Source: Streptomyces tuirus
GTDB taxonomy: Bacteria > Actinomycetota > Actinomycetes > Streptomycetales > Streptomycetaceae
Direction of reading: 5' to 3'
NCBI RefSeq assembly: GCF_014701095.1
Contig: NZ_AP023439.1
Coordinates: forward strand, 620,001-684,000
DNA length: 64,000 nt
The translations under genes and the position numbers were made by a program. The notes under the pieces were generated by a model. It ran no database searches. It was given only the letters and a program-made list of their open reading frames with translations, and was not told where the DNA came from. Below are positions 53,726-62,682 of the stretch, one piece after another; within the stretch, counting starts at the first letter, position 1; each line of letters starts with the position of its first letter.

Positions 53726-54661
53726 ATGATGCTCACCGCCGCGCTGCTGCTGCTCGGCGCCGTGACCGCCGTGGTCGCCCCCCGGCTGCTCGCCCGGGCG
53801 GACTGGCCGGACCGTGAGCCGGTGGTGGCGCTGTGGGTGTGGCAGTGCGTGGTGGCGGCCGTCCTGGTGTGCTGCGTGCTGTCCATGACGCTCAGTGCGG
53901 CGGCGGCCTGGCACGCGGTCGGCGGGCACGTCTTCGCGACGGCCCCGCGCGCGGTCGTGGAGGCCTACGCCCTCGGTACGGCGGGCCCGTGGGCGGCGAC
54001 CACGGCGGTCGCGCTGGCCGGCGGGGGGCTGTGGAGCGCCGCGATGCTGCTCCGCGAGATCGGCCGGGCCCGTGCCCGGCGCCGCCGACGACGTGCCGAT
54101 CTGCTGGTCCGGGCGCCGCTGCTGCCGGGCGAGGTGGCCGTCTCCGGCCGGCTCGTCGTCCTGGAGAGCGAGCGGCCCGACGCCTGGTGGCAGCCCGGCA
54201 CTCCCCCGCAACTGGTCGTCACCACGGCTGCGTTGCTCCGGCTGAAGGGCCGGCAGCTGGACGCGGTGCTCGCCCACGAGCAGGGCCATGCCCGGGCCCG
54301 GCACGACTGGCTGCTGAACTGCTCCTCGGCTCTCGCCGGCGGATTTCCGCAGGTACCGGTGTTCGCCGCGTTCCGCGACGAGATGCACCGCCTGGTCGAA
54401 CTCGCCGCCGACGACACGGCATCGCGCCGCTTCGGCCGCCTCACGACGGCCCTGGCGCTGGTCGAACTGAACGAGCACCGCGGCGTGTTCGGGCCCTGCC
54501 CCACTCCGCAGGCCCATGTCCCCGCCCGGGTGCACCGGTTGCTCACTCCCCCGGACCGCCTGACCGCGGCCCGGCGGCTGCGGCTGACGGCGGCGGCCGC
54601 GCTGGTGCCTGTGGTGCCGGTGCTGGTGGCGTTCGTGCCGGGGCTACGGGCGCTGGGGTAG
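53726..54661 (+). CDS. M56 family (BlaR1-like) membrane metallopeptidase
   Basis: 311 residues, ATG at 53726. Four membrane segments, with the zincin motif HEQGH at 184-188 and Glu in VELAADD about 220. BlaR1/MecR1-type proteases cleave a BlaI/MecI repressor in response to a signal. No BlaI gene lies adjacent. No sensor penicillin-binding domain is present at the C-terminus. Confidence 0.85.
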   Translation: MMLTAALLLLGAVTAVVAPRLLARADWPDREPVVALWVWQCVVAAVLVCCVLSMTLSAAAAWHAVGGHVFATAPRAVVEAYALGTAGPWAATTAVALAGGGLWSAAMLLREIGRARARRRRRRADLLVRAPLLPGEVAVSGRLVVLESERPDAWWQPGTPPQLVVTTAALLRLKGRQLDAVLAHEQGHARARHDWLLNCSSALAGGFPQVPVFAAFRDEMHRLVELAADDTASRRFGRLTTALALVELNEHRGVFGPCPTPQAHVPARVHRLLTPPDRLTAARRLRLTAAAALVPVVPVLVAFVPGLRALG

Positions 54662-54808
54662 CCGGGAGACCACAGCGCCCCGACTGCCCCTGCGGCGGGC
54701 GTCCGGGGCGCCCTCGGTGGATGAGGGATGGCCGAAGCGTGCCGCCCCGGTGACGGAAGATCTTCCCCTTACTGGATCCGGACCCCCCGGTTCGGCGAGG
54801 ATCGCTGT

Positions 54809-55477
54809 ATGCACACCACGTCCGTCGACTCCCCGCCCCGTCCGGAACACCGCGCCACCGCCGGTCTCGCCGGTGTCCTGGCCCTGTGCTCGGCGCTGCT
54901 GCTCACCCTCGTCGCGGCGAGATGGAGCCCGTTGATCAGCGCGGACGGGGAGATCGCTGACACCACCCACCGCTGGGCGGTCGACGAACCGGCTCTCACC
55001 CAGACGTGCCGCATCCTCACGGACTGGGTGTGGGACCCCTGGACCATGCGCCTGCTGTGCGCGGCCGTCGTCGTGTGGCTGGTGGTGCGGTGGGCGGCGC
55101 GCTGGACGGCGGTGTGGCTGGCGCTGGCCGTCGCGCTGGGCACGCTGCTGCAACAGGGCATCAAGGCGGCGGTGGCCCGCCCCCGTCCGGTCTGGCCCGA
55201 TCCCGTCGACTCGGCCCACTACTCGGCGTTCCCGTCGGGCCACGCCATGACCGCCACGGTGGTGTGCGGCCTGCTGCTGTGGCTCCTGCACCGGCACGGC
55301 GTCGGCCGGGCCGTGTGGCGTACGGCCGTGGCCCTGGCCGTCGTCTCCGTGGTCGGGGTCGGGCTGACCCGGATCTGGCTCGGTGTCCACTGGCCGTCGG
55401 ACGTGGTGGGCGGCTGGCTGCTGGGCACGATGGTGGTGGCCCTGGCGGTGTGGGTACACCGGCACCGGCAGCCCTGA
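54809..55477 (+). CDS. PAP2 family phosphatase
   Basis: 222 residues, ATG at 54809. The PAP2 triad is intact: KAAVARPRP (K-x6-RP), FPSGHAM, and TRIWLGVHWPSDVVGG (R-x5-H-x3-D). About six helices. It dephosphorylates lipid phosphates such as undecaprenyl pyrophosphate or phosphatidate at the outer membrane face. Confidence 0.88.
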   Translation: MHTTSVDSPPRPEHRATAGLAGVLALCSALLLTLVAARWSPLISADGEIADTTHRWAVDEPALTQTCRILTDWVWDPWTMRLLCAAVVVWLVVRWAARWTAVWLALAVALGTLLQQGIKAAVARPRPVWPDPVDSAHYSAFPSGHAMTATVVCGLLLWLLHRHGVGRAVWRTAVALAVVSVVGVGLTRIWLGVHWPSDVVGGWLLGTMVVALAVWVHRHRQP

Positions 55478-55658
55478 ACCCCCACGACGCGCTGCACGAC
55501 AGCCACACGACCCCGGCGGCCCGGCCGCTTCGGAAAGTAGCCCAAGGACACCACCGGGGCCGAGCGCTCGCCCGCCTCGGACGATCCCCCGCGTCGCCCG
55601 AGGCAGACGGCACCACCGGCCCAGACCTGACAGGTCCTGGCCGGACCCTCTGAGTATA

Positions 55659-55679
55659 GTTGGCTGGCAGCCAGTCAAC
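55659..55679. promoter_or_regulatory. TetR operator overlapping the promoter of the TetR gene
   Basis: GTTGGCTGGC and GCCAGTCAAC lie around a single central A, a 21-bp palindrome with one mismatched pair. TATAGT at 55655-55660 is a plausible -10, so binding would shut the promoter: autoregulation. Confidence 0.65.
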
Positions 55680-55693
55680 ACAGGAGTTTCAGC

Positions 55694-56380
55694 ATGTCTC
55701 CGCGTAGCGCCTCGGTGAACGAAGAGTTGCGGCGGCGTTCCCGGGAGCGGCTCCTGCAGGCGGCGGTCGAGCTGGTGAGCGAACGCGGTTTCGACGCGAC
55801 CACGCTCGGAGACATCGCGGACCGGGCGGGATCGGCCCGGGGCCTGGTGTCGTACTACTTCCCCGGCAAGCGCCAGCTGGTGCAGTCCGCCGTGCACCGG
55901 CTGATGCACCGCACGCTGGAGGAGGCGCTGGAGCGCGAGCCGCGCACCGAGGACGGCCGGGAGCGGATGGCCCGGGCCATCGACGCGATCCTGGGCCTTG
56001 CCCGGGACCGGCCCGTGCTGATGCGCCAGCACATGGCGGGGATCCTGGAGGCCGAGGGCTTCATGCAGTGCCCGGAGCAGCGGCGGCTGGCCGAGCTGCT
56101 GCGGGACACCATGGCCCGGCACGGGTCGCCGGACGTCGACAGCGACTACCCGATGATGCGCGCCCTGCTGATGGGTTCGGTGTACGCCGCCGTGGTGCCG
56201 GGGGCGCCGATGCCGCTGCCGGTGCTGCGGGCCGAGTTGTTCAAGCGCTACCGGCTCGGCTGGGAGCTGGGCCTCCCGCCGGAGACCGGAGCCTCCGGCG
56301 GGAGGGGCGACAAGGATCTGTCGCGGTTCTTCGCGACCGGGGCCGCACCGGAGTGCGACCCGCGGGGTCAGTCGAAGTAG
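55694..56380 (+). CDS. TetR family regulator
   Basis: 228 residues, ATG at 55694 after AGGAG. Helix-turn-helix RERLLQAAVELVSERGFDATTLGDIADRAGSARGLVSYYFPGKRQL. The C-terminal part (RAIDAILGLARDRPVLMRQHMAGILEAEGF) is a typical ligand domain; the last 30 residues are Gly-rich. It overlaps the convergent LVIVD gene by 13 nt. Targets beyond itself are unclear. Confidence 0.88.
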   Translation: MSPRSASVNEELRRRSRERLLQAAVELVSERGFDATTLGDIADRAGSARGLVSYYFPGKRQLVQSAVHRLMHRTLEEALEREPRTEDGRERMARAIDAILGLARDRPVLMRQHMAGILEAEGFMQCPEQRRLAELLRDTMARHGSPDVDSDYPMMRALLMGSVYAAVVPGAPMPLPVLRAELFKRYRLGWELGLPPETGASGGRGDKDLSRFFATGAAPECDPRGQSK

Positions 56381-57870
56381 TCCGGCTGGGTCTGGACGTT
56401 GAGCTCACGCTGGTGGACCCAGCGGGCCGGGTCCGTGCGCCGGTCGTCGATCTTGAGGACGTCGAAGCCCCGGGCGTACTCGTTCGAGTAGATGTAGCCG
56501 TTGTAGTAGTACGCGGACCACGAGCCGCCCGACTTGATGGTGTCGGTGGTCAGCGGGCCGCGGTCGAAGTAGGCGATCTCCTTCGGCTTGGCCGAGTCGG
56601 TGAAGTCCCAGACGGAGACGCCGCCCTGGTACCAGGCCTGGACCATGATGTCCTTGCCCTTGACCGGGATCAGCGAGCCGTTGTGGGCGACGCAGTTCTC
56701 GGTGTCCGCCTGGTGGCGGGGGATCTTGAAGTAGCTGCGGAAGACGAGCTTGCGCTTGTCCCCCTTGCCGACCACGTCGTAGATGCCGTCGGCACCGCGG
56801 TCCGGGCCGATCTCCGCGTTGCAGGTGGCCGCGCCGCCACCGCCCAGCTCGTCGGTGAACACGACCTTGTCGGCCTTCTGGTTGAAGGTCGCCGAGTGCC
56901 AGAACGCGAAGTTCACGTTGTCCTGGACGCGGTCGATGACCTTCGGGCGTTCCGGGTCCTCGATGGAGAACAGGATCCCGTCGCCCATGCAGGCGCCCGC
57001 GGCCAGGTCCTTCGACGGCAGCACGGTGATGTCGTGGCAGCCGGTGGTCTTGGACACGCCCGGGTTGGTGGGCCCGCCCGGGTTGCCGCCGCCGTCCGGC
57101 CCCTCACCGGGGAACAGCACGGGGAAGCCGACGACCTTCGCCTTCTCGGGGGCGTTGCGCGGCACCTTGATGACGGAGATGCCGTCGTGCGGCGGCTGGC
57201 AGTCGGGGTACGTGGCGCTCGGCGAGTACGAGGAGACGTACACGTAGACGTTGCGGCGCTCGGGCACGAGCGTGTGGGTGTGCGAGCCGCAGGCGGTCTC
57301 GACGGCGGCGACGTACCTCGGGTTGCGCTTGTCGCTGATGTCGAAGACCTTCATGCCCTCCCACGAGGACTTCTCGGTCGCCGGCTGGGTGGTGCTGGAG
57401 CAACTGCTGTCGCTGCGCGAGGAGTCCGTGGACAGGAACAGCAGGTCACCGGAGACGGAGATGTCGTTCTGCGAGCCCGGGCACAGCACCTGGGCGACGG
57501 TCTTCGGCGCCCTGGGGTTGCTGATGTCGAAGATGCGGAAGCCGTCGTAGTTGCCCGCGAACGCGTACCTGCCCTGGAAGGCGAGGTCCGAGTTCGTGCC
57601 CTGGAGCACGTCCTTGGGGACATGGGCGAGGTGCTGGATGTTGTCGGAGTGGACGATCTCGTCCTGGCCGGGTATGTCGCCGCTCTCGATGGCCTCCCGG
57701 ACCTCTGCCTGGTCGCTCTTGGAGACCTTCTTCGGCGCGGGCGGCGCATCCCCCGGGTCGGGGGTGGCCCCTGCGGGTGCCGCGGTCAGGAGCGCGGCCA
57801 GCAGCCCGGCGGCGGCAGCGGCAACTCCCAAGCGTCTGCGGCGTGTTCGGCGGTCGTTCAACAGGATCAC
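56368..57870 (-). CDS. secreted LVIVD-repeat protein
   Basis: 500 residues, GTG at 57870. An Arg-rich signal peptide (RRTRRRRLGVAAAAAGLLAALL, TAAPAGA). Repeated beta-propeller blades of the LVIVD type: YAFAGNYDGFRIFDISNPRAPK, MKVFDISDKRNPRYVAAVET, VSVWDFTDSAKPKEI and AYYYNGYIYSNEYARGFDVLKID. Cell-surface or extracellular. Divergent with the DUF305 lipoprotein; such pairs are common in actinobacteria. Biochemical role unknown. Confidence 0.82.
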   Translation of the reverse strand: MILLNDRRTRRRRLGVAAAAAGLLAALLTAAPAGATPDPGDAPPAPKKVSKSDQAEVREAIESGDIPGQDEIVHSDNIQHLAHVPKDVLQGTNSDLAFQGRYAFAGNYDGFRIFDISNPRAPKTVAQVLCPGSQNDISVSGDLLFLSTDSSRSDSSCSSTTQPATEKSSWEGMKVFDISDKRNPRYVAAVETACGSHTHTLVPERRNVYVYVSSYSPSATYPDCQPPHDGISVIKVPRNAPEKAKVVGFPVLFPGEGPDGGGNPGGPTNPGVSKTTGCHDITVLPSKDLAAGACMGDGILFSIEDPERPKVIDRVQDNVNFAFWHSATFNQKADKVVFTDELGGGGAATCNAEIGPDRGADGIYDVVGKGDKRKLVFRSYFKIPRHQADTENCVAHNGSLIPVKGKDIMVQAWYQGGVSVWDFTDSAKPKEIAYFDRGPLTTDTIKSGGSWSAYYYNGYIYSNEYARGFDVLKIDDRRTDPARWVHQRELNVQTQPDYFD

Positions 57871-57884
57871 TGTTTTCCTCCCTG

Positions 57885-57903
57885 GTTCCGTTCACTGCGG
57901 AAC
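57885..57903. promoter_or_regulatory. dyad between LVIVD and DUF305 genes
   Basis: GTTCCG and CGGAAC around seven bases, 15 bp before the LVIVD start. Possible operator or start-proximal hairpin. Confidence 0.4.
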
Positions 57904-58060
57904 GGTTCACGCACCACGCAGTATCGTCTTCGCCATGCACATACCAATAGAGGGCAACAGAATCGCAATGAAGTTTTCCGATCAATGACCCGCGGAAACG
58001 TGGGTGTACGTCGTCCACAACCCGAGGTGCGTCCCAACCCGCTTGCCACAGGAGGTCGTT

Positions 58061-58714
58061 GTGCTCTTCCGCCGTGCGTCCCGGGCGTCCGCCGTCACGA
58101 CGGGGCTGGTCGCCCTGGCCGTGCTCGCGGCCGGGGGCTGTGACTCCGGTCCGGACCGGGGGCCGGCCGCCGCGGACGGGCCCGCCGTGATCGCGCCGGG
58201 CGAGCCCGGTGAGCCGAACCGCACCCTGTCCGCGCAGGAGGCCGCCGACCAGAACCCGGAGAACGACTCCCCCAACTCGGCGGACGTCTCCTATGCCCGC
58301 ATGATGATCGAGCACCACTCCCAGGCCCTGGTGATGACCGAACTCGCCCCGGAGCGCGCCGGGTCGAAGGACGTGAAGCGGATCGCCGAGCGCATCGCGG
58401 CCGGCCAGAAGCCCGAGATCGAGGCCATGAAGGGCTGGCTGAAGTCGTACGGCAAGCCGCTCAAGGCCGGGCGGCACGAGCACGCCACCATGCCCGGCAT
58501 GGCGACTGAGGCCCAGCTGAAGAAGCTCCGCGCGGCGGACGGAAAGGCCTTCGACCACCTCTTCCTGACCCTGATGACGACCCATCACCAGGGTGCGATC
58601 ACCATGGCCACGGACGTGAAGGGGCAGGGCAACAACATCCGGGTCGAGGAGATGGCCGACGAGGTGATCGCGCAGCAGACGAGCGAGATCACACGGATGC
58701 GGAACATGCTCTGA
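58061..58714 (+). CDS. DUF305 family lipoprotein
   Basis: 217 residues, GTG at 58061 after GGAGG. TGLVALAVLAAGGCDSG is a lipoprotein signal with Cys28. The four-helix DUF305 unit has the paired histidines YARMMIEHHSQALVM and LMTTHHQGAITMA, which bind metal (copper in some relatives). Extracytoplasmic. Divergent with LVIVD. Confidence 0.88.
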   Translation: MLFRRASRASAVTTGLVALAVLAAGGCDSGPDRGPAAADGPAVIAPGEPGEPNRTLSAQEAADQNPENDSPNSADVSYARMMIEHHSQALVMTELAPERAGSKDVKRIAERIAAGQKPEIEAMKGWLKSYGKPLKAGRHEHATMPGMATEAQLKKLRAADGKAFDHLFLTLMTTHHQGAITMATDVKGQGNNIRVEEMADEVIAQQTSEITRMRNML

Positions 58715-58739
58715 GCTCGACGTTCAACCTCGCTGCTGT

Positions 58740-58930
58740 TGCAGGCGGAGATGGTCGGTGCGGGTTTCGACTCGTTTCGCGGTCTTCCCGGGCTCGTGTC
58801 GTGGTGCCGGCCGGCCCGCAGTGACGCTGGGGACCGGTGTGGTGCGGCCCGTGGCGGTGGCCCGGGCGGCGGCTGCCGGGTCCTCGGGGTGTCCTTGAGG
58901 ACGTAGCCGGTGGCGCCGCCCGGCGTCCGG
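58740..58930 (-). pseudogene. remnant of a NarL-family response regulator
   Basis: GGATGYVLKDTP, a hallmark of NarL receivers, is coded at about 58886-58921. The following family sequence continues only in another frame (RATATGRTTPVPSVTAGR, like RAxAxGRxVLxPSVTxR), so a frameshift lies between. Neither the receiver start nor the HTH is found. No intact gene occurs in 58715-59230; 58931-59175 shows nothing recognisable. Confidence 0.55.
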
Positions 58931-59175
58931 CCTGGCCCGGCACGCACATCCGCGCTGACCACAGCGCCCCCCAGGCATGCTCCGCCATTGCCTGAACCGT
59001 CTCGGCCACCCGCGGAGCCGGACACGGCGTCGAGTGGCTTCTCGCGATCCCGGGACACACTGGTCTCGCCCAGGCCGCCACACGTCTCGGCGGCAGAAGG
59101 ACCTTCCTCGCGGGCCACAGCCGGCCTCTGGATCGCGTGCAGGCAGTGGCTGTCGGCCTTGTGCCCTTCGTGGCC

Positions 59176-59210
59176 GGCCACCTGCCGGGCGAAGCGGCCG
59201 GCAGGTGGCC
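59176..59210 (-). terminator. strong terminator after the TetR gene
   Basis: A perfect 13-bp stem, GGCCACCTGCCGG (59176-59188) with CCGGCAGGTGGCC (59198-59210), 21 nt after the TetR stop. Confidence 0.75.
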
Positions 59211-59230
59211 CGCCGGGGACTGCCCGGGTG

Positions 59231-59848
59231 TCAGGACTCGCTGGGGCCGTCGGGCAGCATGCGTTGCAGACCGGTCGCGACAACTGACGCGACATCAAGG
59301 TCCGGATCGAGGGCCGCGTTGATGATGACGCCGTCGATCAGCGTCATCGCGAGCACGCCGAGCGCTGTAGGGTCCGCCGTCGCGGGCCCGCAGAAGCGAA
59401 GGAGCACGCAGCCGAGTTCGCGATGGGTATGGCGCAGGGCGGCGAGTCGCCGCGCGGCCAGTTCCGGGTCTCGTGCTGCGACGATGGAGAACTCGGCGTT
59501 CGCGAGGAACCAGCCGCGGCGCTTGCGCATGACGTCGGCGAGCCACGAGCCGATGGCCCGGCCCACCTTGTCCTGCCCTACGGTCTCCGGCTCGATGTGC
59601 CGCCACTCGTCGGGCAGGGACTCGGCCCGCTCCTCGGCCAGCACGAGGAACAGCTCCTCCTTGCTGCTGAAGTTGCCGTACACGGCGCCTTTGGTGAATC
59701 CCGCGTCCGCGGCGATGGCCTCCAGGGACGCGGCGCCGTAGCCCACGTCGCAGAACTTCTCGTACGCCGACTGCAGCAGCGCGGTCCGCGTCTCGCGGCG
59801 CCTCCGTTCCCGGCTCGATTCAGGGGCTTGACGACTCGGCGCATTCAT
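59231..59848 (-). CDS. TetR family regulator of the D-peptide-like operon
   Basis: 205 residues, ATG at 59848 (an ATG at 59899 would cross the operator). Helix-turn-helix ALLQSAYEKFCDVGYGAASLEAIAADAGFTKGAVYGNFSSKEELF. The C-terminal domain (LADVMRKRRGWFLANAEFSIVAARDPEL) is a generic TetR ligand pocket. It diverges from the MFS-hydrolase-oxidoreductase-dipeptidase operon and very likely represses it. Confidence 0.9.
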   Translation of the reverse strand: MNAPSRQAPESSRERRRRETRTALLQSAYEKFCDVGYGAASLEAIAADAGFTKGAVYGNFSSKEELFLVLAEERAESLPDEWRHIEPETVGQDKVGRAIGSWLADVMRKRRGWFLANAEFSIVAARDPELAARRLAALRHTHRELGCVLLRFCGPATADPTALGVLAMTLIDGVIINAALDPDLDVASVVATGLQRMLPDGPSES

Positions 59849-59874
59849 ATACTGTTCGTACCACACATACGGTC

Positions 59875-59889
59875 CGTATTTGAAATACG
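59875..59889. promoter_or_regulatory. TetR operator between regulator and MFS operon
   Basis: CGTATTT and AAATACG around a central G, a perfect 15-bp palindrome, with partial flanking dyad (ACGGTC/AGTCGT). It lies 27 bp from the TetR ATG. Confidence 0.7.
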
Positions 59890-59904
59890 AGTCGTACATG
59901 AGCG

Positions 59905-59954
59905 GTCGCGGCTGCCCGCCTTCCCCTCAGTCGCGGCTGCCCGCCTTCCCCTCA
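59905..59954 (+). repeat. perfect 25-bp tandem duplication in the MFS leader
   Basis: Two identical 25-nt copies (59905-59929, 59930-59954), each starting GTCGCGGCTGCCC and ending CCCCTCA, lie between the operator and the MFS ribosome site (GGAGG, 59958-59962). No divergence between copies, so a recent event. Confidence 0.9.
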
Positions 59955-59968
59955 ATCGGAGGCTTCCG

Positions 59969-61402
59969 ATGACAACCACCTCTTCCCCCGGCCGTAGAGC
60001 CATCGCGGCGACGCTCGGCGTCGTCACCGCGGCGTTGTTCGCCTACTCGACGCTGGAGACGATGCTGTCGCCGGCCCTGCCCGCGATCCAGAAAGCGGTG
60101 GGCGCCTCGACGTCGGCGATCGCCTGGGTCTTCACCGGGTTGCTGCTGGCCGGGGCGGTCTCGACCCCGCTGGTGGGGCGCCTGGCCGACATCCGCGACA
60201 AGCGGACCGTCCTGCTGTGCGTGCTGGCGGTCGTCGCCCTCGGCACCCTGCTCGCCGCCCTCGCCACGAACGTCGCCCTGCTGACCGCCGGGCAGGTCCT
60301 GCAGGGCGTGGGGCTGAGTCTGGTCCCCCTCTCGGTGGGCATCATCCGCGATACCCAGCCAGCCCGGCGCATCGCTGCGGGCAACGGCCTGATCGTGGGG
60401 ACGGCGGCGTCGAGCACCGCGGTCGGGCTCGTGATCGCGGGTCCGATCCTCGATGTCCTGCCCTACACCTGGCTGTACTGGATCCCCTTCGCCGTGATCG
60501 TCGCGGCGTTCGTGGTGGCGTGGGTCGTCGTCCCGTCCTGCCCGCCGACCCGGCGTGGCCGGATCGACTCGGCCGGAGCCGTCCTGCTCGCCTCGGGACT
60601 CGCGATGCTGCTGATCGGGATCTCGCGCTCGTCCAAGGTGGGCTGGGGATCGCCGCTGGTGCTGAGCCTGGTGGTGGCGGGTGTGGCGGTCCTGGGCGTG
60701 TTCGCCGTGGTGGAGCTGCGCACCAGCGAGCCCCTGGTGGACCTGCGCCTGCTGGGCACGCGTGCGGTGCTGCTGACCTGCGCCGTGGCGTTCGTGGTCG
60801 GTTTCGGCACCTTCGCTGTCTTCGTCCTGGTGCCGATGCTGGTGGAGCTGCCGACGACGACCGGCTACGGACTCGGCGGCTCGGCCCTGTCGACCGGGCT
60901 CTACCTCGTGCCGCTGGGCATCGTCGGTACGGCCGTCGCCCCGCTCACCGGTCGGTTCGAGCGGGCGGTCGGCACCCGGGGCGTGATGCTCACCGGCACC
61001 GCGGCGATGGTCGCCGCCGCGCTGGTGCTCCTCGCGGCTCCCGGCCGTCCGTGGCTGATCCTCCTTTCCACGGCGCTGGCGGGCCTGACCGTCGGCTTCG
61101 GGCTGACGGGCGCGATGAACATCGTGGTCGCGACTGTGCCCGAAGAACGGACGGCGAGCGTCAGCGGACTGGCGTTCGTGGTCAAGAGTGTCGGCGGAGC
61201 TCTCGGTGCCCAGCTGGGCGCTGTCCTGCTGGCGCAGTCCACCGCTCCCGGCGCGGAGTTGCCCGCCTGGTCCGGATTCCGGTCGGCCTTCCTGCTCGCC
61301 GCCGCGGTGAGTATGGCTGCGGTGCTGCTCAGCATCGCGCTGCCCTCCCGGCTGCCCCGCGTCACACCCTCCGCCGTCACCGCGGTCGGAGAGCCGGTAT
61401 GA
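59969..61402 (+). CDS. MFS transporter
   Basis: 477 residues, ATG at 59969 after CGGAGG. Fourteen or so helices, with TLETMLSPALPAIQKAVGAS and WVFTGLLLAGAVSTPLVGRLADIRDKR, the DHA-type motif A. GLTGAMNIVVATVPEERTASVSGLAFVVKSVGGALG is the late conserved segment. Stop overlaps the hydrolase start as ATGA, so co-translated. Could export a toxic compound or import a peptide; the enzymes that follow decide between them. Confidence 0.88.
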   Translation: MTTTSSPGRRAIAATLGVVTAALFAYSTLETMLSPALPAIQKAVGASTSAIAWVFTGLLLAGAVSTPLVGRLADIRDKRTVLLCVLAVVALGTLLAALATNVALLTAGQVLQGVGLSLVPLSVGIIRDTQPARRIAAGNGLIVGTAASSTAVGLVIAGPILDVLPYTWLYWIPFAVIVAAFVVAWVVVPSCPPTRRGRIDSAGAVLLASGLAMLLIGISRSSKVGWGSPLVLSLVVAGVAVLGVFAVVELRTSEPLVDLRLLGTRAVLLTCAVAFVVGFGTFAVFVLVPMLVELPTTTGYGLGGSALSTGLYLVPLGIVGTAVAPLTGRFERAVGTRGVMLTGTAAMVAAALVLLAAPGRPWLILLSTALAGLTVGFGLTGAMNIVVATVPEERTASVSGLAFVVKSVGGALGAQLGAVLLAQSTAPGAELPAWSGFRSAFLLAAAVSMAAVLLSIALPSRLPRVTPSAVTAVGEPV

Positions 61403-62682
61403 GGACACGCCCCCACCTCACGGCCCTCGACACCGTCCTCGAACGAGCCGCCCTGGGCCACGCCGTGGCCGGAGCGTCGGTGTGCCTGATCGACAGCACG
61501 ACGAACTGCGCGTCGATCGGCGTGGAACGGGTGGGCACGCAGGCTCCGGTCGGCCCGCACACACTGTTCCCGCTCGGATCGGTGACCAAGATCGTCGTGG
61601 CGACCGTGGTCTGCCGACTGGTGGCGGAGGGCAGACTCGCCCTCGACGCTCCCGTGGCCGCTCTCGTACCGGAGCTGCACACGCTCGGCGCCCGCGGTGC
61701 CGCGATCACGACGCGCATGCTGCTGTCCCATACCTCGGGGCTGGCCGACGCCTGGGACGCCTCCGCCTCGCTGACCGAGCTGCTGGGTACCTCCCGCGGG
61801 ACTGCCGCCGCGGCCGCGCCCGGCGAGGGCTTCTCCTACAGCAACACCGGGTACGTGGTCCTGGGCCGGCTCGTCGAGAAGCTCACCGGCCTCAGCTGGG
61901 TGGAGGCCGTGCAGCGGGCGGTCCTGCGTCCGGCCGGGATCTCCTCCGCCGTCTTCACCGCACCGGCCGACGCGGCCGCCGGGCATGTCCTGGGCGATGA
62001 CGGCACGCTCGTGGCCGGGGACCTCTGGCCTTCGGTCAGCCCGCTGTTCGGGCCGGCAGGCGCCACCCTGCACGCGACCGCCGCGGACACGGCACGACTC
62101 GTTCTCGCCTGCGCGACCGGACGCACCCAGGACGGACGCGAACTGCTGCCCCGGTGGATGGTCGACGAGATGCTCCGCCTGCACGCCCCGATACCCGGCA
62201 CACCGCTGCATTTCCGGGGCTGGGGACTGGGCTGGGCCCTTCCCGTCGCGGGGCCCTCCCGGTCCGTCCAGCACATCGGTGGGACCAGCGCGTTCGTCCA
62301 CGTCGAGGCCGACCGAGGAATCGCGCTGGCCGTGCTGACCAACTTCCCGGAGGGCTGGGCCTTCGGGGTGGACGTCCTGTGCGAGGCCCTGGGGTATGAC
62401 CGGCCCGCGCTCCCATCCGGTCCGGGCCCCGGTGACACGGACCGGTACGTCGGGGAGTACGCCTCACCCGCATTCGGCGTCACGGTGCGCGCCGCCCGGG
62501 ACGGCCGGCTGCTGATCACCAGCCCCCTCACCGGCCGGGAAACCGACCTGCACCACCAACAAGGCGACTGCTTCCGGGCCGATTTCGGCGCCCTGGAAAC
62601 CGAGGTGAACTTCATGGACTTCGACCACGGCCGGGCCGGCCGTCTGCACACCGCGCTCCGGATGCTGCGCCGTGTCAGCTGA
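61399..62682 (+). CDS. serine hydrolase, beta-lactamase/D-aminopeptidase fold
   Basis: 427 residues. SxxK is Ser61-Val-Thr-Lys64 (PLGSVTKIVVATV), YxN is Tyr147-Ser-Asn149 (GFSYSNTGYVVLG), and a third motif is QHIGGTSAF (HIG in place of KTG), as in class C-like esterases and D-aminopeptidases. The C-terminal ~80 residues (YVGEYASPAFGVTVRA) form a beta-barrel domain as in DAP-type enzymes. No signal peptide, so cytoplasmic. It likely cleaves D-residue amides, D-peptides, esters or beta-lactams. Confidence 0.85.
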   Translation: MRTRPHLTALDTVLERAALGHAVAGASVCLIDSTTNCASIGVERVGTQAPVGPHTLFPLGSVTKIVVATVVCRLVAEGRLALDAPVAALVPELHTLGARGAAITTRMLLSHTSGLADAWDASASLTELLGTSRGTAAAAAPGEGFSYSNTGYVVLGRLVEKLTGLSWVEAVQRAVLRPAGISSAVFTAPADAAAGHVLGDDGTLVAGDLWPSVSPLFGPAGATLHATAADTARLVLACATGRTQDGRELLPRWMVDEMLRLHAPIPGTPLHFRGWGLGWALPVAGPSRSVQHIGGTSAFVHVEADRGIALAVLTNFPEGWAFGVDVLCEALGYDRPALPSGPGPGDTDRYVGEYASPAFGVTVRAARDGRLLITSPLTGRETDLHHQQGDCFRADFGALETEVNFMDFDHGRAGRLHTALRMLRRVS

